Both the position numbers and the translations under genes were made by a program. From assembly GCA_937895785.1 (NCBI GenBank), contig CALBKW010000117.1:1-6191 (forward strand): DNA of 6,191 bases, in the 5' to 3' direction. Shown here piece after piece: positions 1 to 6,130 of this stretch (the stretch's first letter is position 1; every line of letters starts with the position of its first letter). The notes below the pieces were generated by a model. It was not told where the DNA came from. It did not search any database and saw only the letters and a program-made list of their open reading frames with translations. The stretch is from an uncultured Candidatus Melainabacteria bacterium. GTDB taxonomy: Bacteria; Cyanobacteriota; Vampirovibrionia; Gastranaerophilales; Gastranaerophilaceae.

Positions 1-372
1 TGTAGATAGTGGAAGTTTTAATATTGTATCAAAACATTCAAGTTGGATTGCTTCTTCTCTTTCGGGCAAGTATATTTCATAAAAGTTTATTGTGAGTTGT
101 CCGCTTTTCCATATTAAAGGTGATTTAGATATAGCTGAAACACTACCCTTTAAGAAACTTCCTTTAGGAGCAAGTTCTTTTCCTCTGATAACAAATGGTT
201 CTGTTAATCTAGCAATTACAGGTTGATTTAACTTTACGTCTTTTGCGTACCAATCTGTATGAAATTTTGCATAAACATAAGTGTTTTTAGGTACATTGGA
301 AGAATATTTTTCCTTTGCTAATGTACAGTTGCCTATTAAGAATATTATAAAAATTGCTAAAATCTTTTTCAT
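1..372 (-). CDS. Small exported protein of unknown function, 3' part cut by window edge
   Basis: An open frame of 124 codons runs from an ATG at 372 to the left window edge without a stop, so the C-terminus is missing. The protein starts MKKILAIFIIFLIG, a basic start plus a hydrophobic core typical of a Sec signal peptide, with likely signal peptidase I cleavage after C-T-L-A (residue 19). The cysteine at 16 is preceded by Asn, so it does not form a normal lipobox. The mature part looks beta-rich: QPVIARLTEPF (50-60), then LAPKGSFLKGSV (67-78), then LTINFYEIYLP (93-103). This resembles segments of the exported protein at 4630-5304 in layout, and the 'P-x-G-x-x-x-x-G' turn recalls beta-barrel pieces of envelope proteins, but no family is recognised. 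No Shine-Dalgarno is visible directly before the ATG, and an in-frame stop at 382-384 prevents a longer N-terminus. The function is unknown. The gene is divergent from the WYL regulator. Confidence 0.75.
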   Translation of the reverse strand, partial: MKKILAIFIIFLIGNCTLAKEKYSSNVPKNTYVYAKFHTDWYAKDVKLNQPVIARLTEPFVIRGKELAPKGSFLKGSVSAISKSPLIWKSGQLTINFYEIYLPEREEAIQLECFDTILKLPLST

Positions 373-402
373 ATAACAATTTTATAACACATAAAGCATA
401 AA

Positions 403-465
403 TTAAATATTTACGCATAGTTTTTTTACAGAATAAACAAAGAATAAAAATGCTAAGATGTTCAT
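403..465 (-). CDS. Possible 20-codon hydrophobic leader ORF upstream of the exported-protein gene
   Basis: On the minus strand a near-perfect Shine-Dalgarno (AAAGGAG, 471-477) stands 5 bases before an ATG at 463-465. The frame runs for 20 codons to a TAA at 403-405. The peptide begins MNILAFLFFVYSVKK and is strongly hydrophobic at its N-terminus. It lies 30 bases upstream of the ATG of the exported-protein gene and is in the same frame as it, separated by two in-frame stops. The downstream gene has no Shine-Dalgarno of its own, so this could be a leader peptide coupling translation, a decayed former N-terminus, or a small membrane peptide. Chance cannot be excluded for so short a frame. No homologue is recognised. 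Confidence 0.3.
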   Translation of the reverse strand: MNILAFLFFVYSVKKLCVNI

Positions 466-489
466 GACTTCTCCTTTCTATGGTATAAT
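461..489 (+). promoter_or_regulatory. Extended -10 promoter for the WYL regulator operon
   Basis: A perfect -10 hexamer TATAAT (484-489) is preceded by TGG (481-483), giving an extended -10 (TGnTATAAT). A weak -35, TTCATG (461-466, three of six matches to TTGACA), lies 17 bases upstream, which is acceptable for an extended -10 promoter. Transcription would start near 496-498, leaving a leader of about 48 bases before the ATG at 545. The same AT-rich core overlaps a possible minus-strand -10 (TATTAT, bases 485-490), so the two divergent genes may share or compete for this site. Confidence 0.65.
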
Positions 490-544
490 ACAATTTATAG
501 ACGACAAAAATGGTCGCACTTTTTTGAGAATTTAAGGAGTTTTT

Positions 545-1516
545 ATGCCAACGGATAAACCAAGATATTCAAGGGTTTCAGATATTATAGATTTAGCAAC
601 ATTTATGTCCTCACGTCCTTTGGGAATTACGTTAGACGATATTATTGAAAGATATAATGTTTCAAGGCGTACAGCAGAGAGAATGCGTGATAGCTTAACA
701 AATGTATTTCCTCAAGTTCAAGAAATTGAAGTTGAGGGGCACAAAAAACATTGGGGATTTGTTGACTATTCAATAAAGGAAATGGTTTTCTTTACACCTG
801 AAGAAATTGCGACAATTGAGCAATTCCAAAAACGTACAACAAACGGTGAAATGAAGGATTCTTTGGAAAAAGTTGCTGAAAAAATTAAAACTCTTAGCAA
901 AAAGGGGTTGGAAAATATTGAAAATAATATTGATTTGATTATGCAAACAGAAGGTTATGCAGTAAGGCAAACAATTCAATACCATATTAGCGATGAAATA
1001 CTTATTACAATTAGAGAAGCAATGAAAAAATGTCTAATTGTTACAGGCATGTACCACAATAAACTTCGTTATATAGAACCATTAGGACTTATTTATGGCG
1101 AAAAGATATACTTGATTGCACGTGAAAAAGCCAAAGGTGATGAAATTTATACATATTTGTTGAATAAATTTACTGACTTAAAACTTACAATGACTAACTT
1201 TGATAGAGGTGATTTTAACCTTGACGAATTTTCAAAACGCTCATTTGGCGCTTATTTTGGCAAAATGCTTAATGTAAAATTAAAATTCGACAAAGAAATA
1301 GCAGAAGACGTTATGACATATAACTTTCATCCAAGTCAAAAAGTCGAACAGCAAGAGGACGGTTCTGTAATCGTGCGTTTTAAAGCTAGTGGTGATAAAT
1401 CAATTATGTGGCACGTATTCAGATGGGGAGATAAAGTAGAAATTCTAGCTCCAAGCGAATTGAGAAAAGAATATATTGATGCGTTAAAATCAGTATCAAA
1501 AAAATATCAAAAATAA
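545..1516 (+). CDS. WYL-domain HTH transcriptional regulator
   Basis: This 323-residue protein is a DNA-binding regulator of the WYL family. Residues 10-55 form a DeoR/HTH_11-type winged helix, with the helix-turn-helix at about 29-51 (TLDDIIERYNVS, then RRTAERMRDSL). Residues 145-230 match a WYL domain with the typical RYIEPLGLIYGEKIYLIARE core (175-194). The signature tripeptide reads I-Y-L (188-190), so the Trp is replaced. Residues 240-320 match the C-terminal WCX region (MWHVFRWGDKVEILAPSELRKEY). WYL domains are known or thought to sense nucleic acid or nucleotide ligands, as in PafBC, BrxR and CapW, which control DNA-damage or phage-defence genes. AAGGAG at 534-539, 5 bases before the ATG, supports the start. 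The helicase-nuclease gene follows after 67 bases, so it is the likely target, possibly with autoregulation. Ligand and operator are unknown. Confidence 0.88.
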   Translation: MPTDKPRYSRVSDIIDLATFMSSRPLGITLDDIIERYNVSRRTAERMRDSLTNVFPQVQEIEVEGHKKHWGFVDYSIKEMVFFTPEEIATIEQFQKRTTNGEMKDSLEKVAEKIKTLSKKGLENIENNIDLIMQTEGYAVRQTIQYHISDEILITIREAMKKCLIVTGMYHNKLRYIEPLGLIYGEKIYLIAREKAKGDEIYTYLLNKFTDLKLTMTNFDRGDFNLDEFSKRSFGAYFGKMLNVKLKFDKEIAEDVMTYNFHPSQKVEQQEDGSVIVRFKASGDKSIMWHVFRWGDKVEILAPSELRKEYIDALKSVSKKYQK

Positions 1517-1527
1517 TGCGTCCGCGT

Positions 1528-1558
1528 TTGACAGTGACAAAATTTATAATGCTATCTG
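1528..1558 (+). promoter_or_regulatory. Possible internal promoter or operator before the helicase gene
   Basis: The 67-base gap between regulator and helicase holds a perfect TTGACA (1528-1533) and a perfect TATAAT (1545-1550), but they are only 11 bases apart, too close for a standard sigma70 pair. A usable alternative is TTGACA with the extended -10-like TGC-TATCTG (hexamer 1553-1558), at a long 19-base spacing. The TGACA pentamer is repeated at 1529-1533 and 1535-1539, which could be part of a regulator site. A second promoter would let the helicase be induced separately from the regulator. This is suggestive only. Confidence 0.3.
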
Positions 1559-1583
1559 TAAGACAAATTTATTAGGAGAAATT

Positions 1584-4500
1584 ATGCCAACAGAAACTTT
1601 AAAACAAGTAATTAAACCAAATGAAAAACAACAACAAGCCATTGATATTCAAAACGGTCAGGTAATGTTGCTTGCAGGTCCAGGAACGGGTAAAACCTTC
1701 ACGGTAATTAACCGTATTGAACAAATGATTGCAAATGGTGTCGAGCCGTCAACGATTCTTTGTTTAACCTTTTCTGATGCTGCTGCGAATGAAATGCGAC
1801 AACGTTTGATTAAAAAAATGGGTGTAATTGCTTCTTCTGTTGATATTTATACATATCACTCGTTTTGTAATGATGTAATTAAACAATATCCTGAGCAATT
1901 TAGCTTGTCTTTAGGAGTTAGATTGATTACAGAAACTGAAAAATTAGCGCTTATGAAGGCAACAATTGACGAGGTTAATCCGCAAGTATTTGTGCCAAAT
2001 AGAGCCGATAAATATTTTTATGCAAAAAGCTTTGTAGGTTATATTGAACACTTAAAGAGCCTTAGAATTTCAAAAGAAGAATATCTTTCAAATATTGATA
2101 CAAATCCAGCCTTAATGCCTATGTACAACGAGATTGAGGCAGAAATTTATGAACGAGAACAAAATGGAAAAACTCAAAATAAAGGTCGTTATGCAAAGTT
2201 AGAAACAATTAAAAAAAATATCGGAAAAGCTAAAGAATTATGGGATTTGATGGAAGTTTATGCGCAAAAAATGGTTCAAAATAATCTGATTGACTTTGCC
2301 GATATGATTTGCTTTGTGCTTAATGCGTTTGAAGAAGATGAAAACTTTAAAGAAGAAGTTTCAAACAAATACAGATATTTTTTAGTTGATGAATACCAAG
2401 ATACAAACGAACTTCAAAATAAAATTATTTTCAATCTAGTTGATGCAAACAAGGAAAAAAATGTTTTTGTTGTTGGTGATGATGATCAAATTATTTACGG
2501 ATTTCAAGGCGCAAAGAGCGACAATATTGAAAACTTTTTGACAAAATATCCAGAAACAACAGTAATTTGCCTTGAGGAAAATAATCGTTCTACACAAAAA
2601 ATCTTGGACTACAGTTATGAACTTGTATCACAAGATTCATTACGACTTGAAAATAATGAAACTTTTAAAAAGTATAATATTTCTAAAAAATTAAAAGCGA
2701 AAAATGCGAAAATTATTGCAAAAGAGCGCGAAATTAGACGTATAGAATTTGGTGACAGTTTGCAAGAATTTAACTATATTGTTGAAGATATTGAAAAACT
2801 TGTAAATTCTGATGATTGCCCTAAAAAAGATGATGGAACAAAAGATTTGTCACAAATTGCGATTATTTGCAGAAAAAATGATGTTCTTCACTCTTACGCA
2901 GAAATGTTGAAGGGCAAAAATATTCCGTGCCAATTGAACGAAGGCAAAAGCATTTTTAATATTCGCTCAACAATTTTAATTTATTTCTATATGCGTGCAA
3001 TGTGTAACCATACAACGGAAAACGACAAATTGTTTAGTCTTTTATTAAGCGAACCCTTCAAGTTGAACCTTGAAGATTACAACGAGTTGATGAAACAAAA
3101 TAAAATCACAAAACTCGACTTTATAAACCTTATGCGCCAAATGACTAACTGGAAAGAACCGCAAAAAGTTGAACAATTTTTAGATACATATAAAGAGTTA
3201 CAAGAGTACGCTCAAACAAACGATTTGAGAAATTCTGTCGTTGAAATTATCAATAGAACTGGTATTTTAAAGGCTTTTTATGCTAATCCAAAAAATCGAA
3301 CAGAAAATTTAATGGGTATAAAAAAGATTATCGACGAAGCTACTCAGTTGGCTAAAATTGAACCAATGACAAGTTTACAAGACTTTGTCGATTATTTAAA
3401 ACAAAGCTTGGACAATGAAATACCAATTTGTATTGATAAATCTTCAATTGTACAAAATGCAATTCAATTAACAACTTACCACGGTTCTAAAGGACGTGAG
3501 TTTGAGCATGTTTATTTACCACGATTAACTGCAAAAGTTTGGGAAAAACAAACTGACAATGGCTATAAATATATTACTGATGAAGTTTTAGATGATGAAG
3601 ATGCCTCAATGAAAAAAGATTCAGATTTGTTGAAACTTCTGTTTGTAGGAATTACTCGTGCAAAATATGCTTTAACTCTATCTTTTGCTGATGCTGAAGA
3701 AGAAAAACCTCAACAAATTTCAAAATATTTAATTGATTTTAACGGCGTGGAGCAAATTCCATACAATGCAGACGATTTTACGCAAGAATTTTTCAGAGCT
3801 ATTTCAAGAGATGTATTTGATAATCAGAAGGCATTTGAGGCTGAAATCAGAGAACGCGTAAAACAAATTGTGCTTTCTCCTAGCCGTTTAAACGATTATC
3901 TTGCTTGCCCTCGAAAATTCTTTTACTTAAAAGTTTTAGGTATTGATGTTGAAGAGGCAAACTGGGACAGTGCAAACTTCGGGACAATTATTCATGCAAT
4001 GTTAGAAAATGCAGTTAGAATTGCGAAAAAAACAGGTGCTTATCCAACAAGTGATGAAGTTAAGGCAGAATTGATTAACGGCTTAAATTCAAGTGCTTTT
4101 TCTTCTGAAGCTATTAAGGAAAAATTCTTAAAACTAGGAAATAATGTAATTGAAAAATATTATCCAAAATTTTCTGAAATTCCTGTTTCAAGGGTTGATG
4201 ATGTTGAATTTTCATTGCGTGACATAGATGTTGATGGTGATTTTATTACAGGTAAAATTGACCGTATTGAGAAAAATTCTGACGGAACCTACCAATTGTA
4301 TGACTATAAAACTGGTTCTGCGGTTTCAGAAAATCAAATTGCAATCGGAGGTGCAAAAGAAAATTATTTCAACCAATTGTGTTTCTATAAATATGCATTT
4401 GAAAAGCTTACAGGTAAAAAAGTTGCACAAACTGGTATAATTTACGTAGAAGAAAATGTTACACGAGAAAAAGAACTTACTGATGACGATATGAAGTATA

Positions 4501-4622
4501 TTGAAGATAAAATTAAAGAAGTGTATGAAAATATCAAAAATCTTAAATTTAATCCATCGTGCGAACCTTCTTCATGCAAATTCTGTCAATACCAACAAAT
4601 TTGTAAACTGGATTTGATTTAA
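1584..4622 (+). CDS. UvrD/PcrA-type superfamily 1 DNA helicase fused to a RecB/AddB-like PD-(D/E)XK nuclease
   Basis: This 1012-residue protein couples ATP-driven 3'-5' DNA unwinding to DNA cleavage. Helicase motifs run in order: QQQAI (Q motif, 16-20), Walker A GPGTGKT (32-38), Walker B VDEYQDTN (268-275), motif III GDDDQIIYGFQGA (298-310), motif IV NNRS (333-336), motif V TYHGSKGREFE (631-641) and motif VI LLFVGITRAK (685-694). The C-terminus is a RecB-family nuclease: GTIIH (800-804), E875, the catalytic D893 in GKIDRI, D907 and K909 in DYKTG, and Q931/Y935 of the QxxxY motif. Cysteines C775, C998, C1001 and C1007 (C-x2-C-x5-C at the end) match the Fe-S cluster that closes AddB-type nucleases. 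All key residues are present, so activity is expected. The size resembles AdnA/AdnB-like fusions rather than PcrA (about 720 residues). AGGAG at 1574-1578 supports the start. The role is probably recombinational repair or destruction of foreign DNA; no partner subunit is seen in the window. Confidence 0.93.
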   Translation: MPTETLKQVIKPNEKQQQAIDIQNGQVMLLAGPGTGKTFTVINRIEQMIANGVEPSTILCLTFSDAAANEMRQRLIKKMGVIASSVDIYTYHSFCNDVIKQYPEQFSLSLGVRLITETEKLALMKATIDEVNPQVFVPNRADKYFYAKSFVGYIEHLKSLRISKEEYLSNIDTNPALMPMYNEIEAEIYEREQNGKTQNKGRYAKLETIKKNIGKAKELWDLMEVYAQKMVQNNLIDFADMICFVLNAFEEDENFKEEVSNKYRYFLVDEYQDTNELQNKIIFNLVDANKEKNVFVVGDDDQIIYGFQGAKSDNIENFLTKYPETTVICLEENNRSTQKILDYSYELVSQDSLRLENNETFKKYNISKKLKAKNAKIIAKEREIRRIEFGDSLQEFNYIVEDIEKLVNSDDCPKKDDGTKDLSQIAIICRKNDVLHSYAEMLKGKNIPCQLNEGKSIFNIRSTILIYFYMRAMCNHTTENDKLFSLLLSEPFKLNLEDYNELMKQNKITKLDFINLMRQMTNWKEPQKVEQFLDTYKELQEYAQTNDLRNSVVEIINRTGILKAFYANPKNRTENLMGIKKIIDEATQLAKIEPMTSLQDFVDYLKQSLDNEIPICIDKSSIVQNAIQLTTYHGSKGREFEHVYLPRLTAKVWEKQTDNGYKYITDEVLDDEDASMKKDSDLLKLLFVGITRAKYALTLSFADAEEEKPQQISKYLIDFNGVEQIPYNADDFTQEFFRAISRDVFDNQKAFEAEIRERVKQIVLSPSRLNDYLACPRKFFYLKVLGIDVEEANWDSANFGTIIHAMLENAVRIAKKTGAYPTSDEVKAELINGLNSSAFSSEAIKEKFLKLGNNVIEKYYPKFSEIPVSRVDDVEFSLRDIDVDGDFITGKIDRIEKNSDGTYQLYDYKTGSAVSENQIAIGGAKENYFNQLCFYKYAFEKLTGKKVAQTGIIYVEENVTREKELTDDDMKYIEDKIKEVYENIKNLKFNPSCEPSSCKFCQYQQICKLDLI

Positions 4623-4629
4623 GGACGTT

Positions 4630-5304
4630 ATGAGTAAATTTTATTCGATAATTTTATTGTTTACTGTTTTAATATGTACATCAGGCTTCAAGTTTAAAGA
4701 TAATTTTGAGGAATTTTACACATCACAACCTTGTACAATTGATTTTTTAGATAAATCAACTCTGCAAACTCAGTACGCAATGACGTTAAAATTTGCGCAA
4801 GATGTAAATTTGAATAAAATTAAAACTGGAACAAATGTTTTGCTAATTTTACCAAGTGATTTAAAAACTCACTCAGGGTATGTAATTCCTGCAGGTACAA
4901 AGTTTAATGCACGTTTAATTAATAAATCGGAAACGCACAATCCATTCAAGCAAACAACAAAATTTTTAATCAATCAAATAATTTTTTCCACAGATGCAAA
5001 AGAATATATAATACTTTCAGATACAAAACATGCAAAACGCTTGACAACAATCAGCGCGGAAAGAGTTTTAGGGCGTTACGCACCAATTGACGGACTTTGT
5101 AACATCGGAACGAAATTGCGTAAAGTTGAATATAAAGGCAATTTGAAATCAAAAGCTGATATAACTACGACATCTGTCGGTATCTGTTTTGTTTTAGTCC
5201 GCAATTCAATTACAAATTCTACAATAAAAGCAAATACTCCGATTACCTTTGAATTTGAAAATAATTTGCAATTAAATTTTATACCAGTTAAAGATTTAAG
5301 ATAA
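4630..5304 (+). CDS. Small exported protein of unknown function, coupled to the helicase gene
   Basis: This 224-residue protein starts with a short basic stretch and a hydrophobic core (residues 5-16, IILLFTVLIC included), a Sec signal peptide with probable cleavage near residues 18-20. The cysteine at 16 lacks a proper lipobox. The mature part appears beta-rich. It contains TGTNVLLILPSDL (66-78), VIPAGTKFNARLI (85-97), then FLINQIIFS (112-120), and ends with KANTPITFEFENNLQLNFIP (200-219), which looks like a second similar strand pattern. No family is recognised. The layout resembles the truncated exported protein at the left edge. The gene begins 7 bases after the helicase stop, and its ribosome site AAGGA (4621-4625) overlaps that stop codon, so it is almost certainly translated from the same mRNA. 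Why an envelope protein should be tied to a helicase-nuclease is unclear; simple co-transcription is possible. Confidence 0.8.
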   Translation: MSKFYSIILLFTVLICTSGFKFKDNFEEFYTSQPCTIDFLDKSTLQTQYAMTLKFAQDVNLNKIKTGTNVLLILPSDLKTHSGYVIPAGTKFNARLINKSETHNPFKQTTKFLINQIIFSTDAKEYIILSDTKHAKRLTTISAERVLGRYAPIDGLCNIGTKLRKVEYKGNLKSKADITTTSVGICFVLVRNSITNSTIKANTPITFEFENNLQLNFIPVKDLR

Positions 5305-5305
5305 C

Positions 5306-5334
5306 AAAAAGGCGCGGAGCGTTCGCTCCGCGCC
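5306..5334 (-). terminator. Intrinsic terminator of the minus-strand exported-protein gene
   Basis: A perfect 10-bp GC-rich stem (GGCGCGGAGC at 5311-5320 with GCTCCGCGCC at 5325-5334) closes a 4-base loop. Read on the minus strand it is followed by TTTTTGTT (from 5310 downward), a classic U-tract, and it lies 18 bases after the stop codon of the gene at 5353-6033. On the plus strand the hairpin is followed by TCAAAGAATA without a U-tract, so it would be a poor terminator for the WYL-helicase operon, although it starts only 6 bases after that operon's last stop and could protect its 3' end. Confidence 0.85.
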
Positions 5335-5352
5335 TCAAAGAATATATAAAAA

Positions 5353-6033
5353 CTATTTAATGCCAGTTGATTTTGCGATAGCAGAAGTCAATTTAGCGAT
5401 AGTTTTAGTTTGTTTAACAGTTTCAGTTCTAACTGTTTTTAATTTTTTAAATTCTGGAGCTATAAGAATAGCGGCAGTTGGATCGTTTGCAACTTGCTCT
5501 GATAGAGTTTTTGATTGTGAAATTAATTTAGTGTAAGTAGTATCAACGCTAGATAATTTGTTCAAATTAGTTCTAACTGCGCTTTTTTGAGCTGGAGTCA
5601 TGTTTTTTAAATTTTTCTTAGCTTCAGCAGAGTTTAAGTAATTTGTTAAAGTAATAGCACCATTTTCTGCAACTTCAATGTTAACAGTCATAGCATCTTT
5701 TGTAGCTTTTTGGATAGCAGCTTTTTTGTTAGCTAAGTCTTTTTGCTTGCTTGCTGGTAATAATGCTGTAGACAAACCGTTAACTGCTGATTCATAATTT
5801 TTAGAAGCTGTTGTTGCAGTGTTAACGATAGTGTTAATTTGTTTTTTCATTGCTACTTGGTTTGCAGATAGAGTATTTGCTCTTTGAGTTTGTTGAGGTG
5901 TTTTAGTTTGTGTAGTTGGAGTGTTTACGTTGATAGTAAAACCGCCGTAGCTTTTTGAAGCAGTTGCTGCAAAGGCTGTGCTAGAAACTAATAGCGCAGA
6001 TACGCATAAAGTTGTGATAATTTGTTTTTTCAT
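5353..6033 (-). CDS. Exported Ala/Lys/Thr-rich, mostly helical protein of unknown function
   Basis: This 226-residue protein has a clear Sec signal peptide: MKKQ, a hydrophobic core, then S-T-A-F-A with cleavage expected after residue 22 (AFA/AT). A short segment follows (SYGGFTINVN, 28-37), then a low-complexity Thr/Gln/Pro linker (38-52). Residues 55-226 are rich in Ala, Lys, Thr and Asn with little aromatic content and look mainly alpha-helical, perhaps a helical bundle. The only cysteine is in the signal peptide. It is presumably periplasmic or secreted. No catalytic motif or known family is recognised. The start is supported by AAGGAG (6042-6047), 8 bases upstream, and by a promoter at 6062-6090. 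It is a single-gene unit with its own terminator, convergent with the WYL-helicase operon, and its good signals suggest substantial expression. Confidence 0.85.
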   Translation of the reverse strand: MKKQIITTLCVSALLVSSTAFAATASKSYGGFTINVNTPTTQTKTPQQTQRANTLSANQVAMKKQINTIVNTATTASKNYESAVNGLSTALLPASKQKDLANKKAAIQKATKDAMTVNIEVAENGAITLTNYLNSAEAKKNLKNMTPAQKSAVRTNLNKLSSVDTTYTKLISQSKTLSEQVANDPTAAILIAPEFKKLKTVRTETVKQTKTIAKLTSAIAKSTGIK

Positions 6034-6061
6034 TTAAATTTCTCCTTATTTCAATATTTAT

Positions 6062-6090
6062 AATATATCCTAAGTTTTAAAATAGTTCAA
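6062..6090 (-). promoter_or_regulatory. Sigma70-like promoter of the minus-strand exported-protein gene
   Basis: On the minus strand TTGAAC (-35, bases 6085-6090, four of six consensus matches) is separated by exactly 17 bases from TATATT (-10, bases 6062-6067, five of six). Transcription would start near 6055, giving a leader of about 22 bases that includes the Shine-Dalgarno at 6042-6047. No operator or riboswitch fits in so short a leader. Confidence 0.65.
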
Positions 6091-6130
6091 TTATTGTGAA
6101 TATATGTTAAAGGGGGGTAAATGTATTAAT

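Noticed and set aside
287..493. Minus-strand 68-codon ORF over the divergent region
   Set aside because: It overlaps the signal-peptide end of the better-supported exported-protein gene in another frame. Its ATG lies inside the promoter core without a ribosome site, and the peptide has no coherent pattern.
770..985. Minus-strand 71-codon ORF inside the WYL regulator gene
   Set aside because: It is antisense to a well-supported coding region, its Cys/Phe-rich composition is typical of a shadow frame in AT-rich DNA, and no ribosome site was seen.
1545..1550. TATAAT as a standard -10 for the helicase gene
   Set aside because: At 16-18 bases upstream the sequence is CCGCGT-like with no -35 match, there is no TG extension, and the perfect TTGACA is only 11 bases away.
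4228..4440. Plus-strand 70-codon ORF inside the helicase gene
   Set aside because: It lies in another frame across the conserved nuclease motifs (GKIDRI, DYKTG), which are clearly coded in the main frame.
5311..5334. GC-rich hairpin as terminator of the plus-strand operon
   Set aside because: There is no U-tract on the plus-strand side; the T-run is present only when read on the minus strand.
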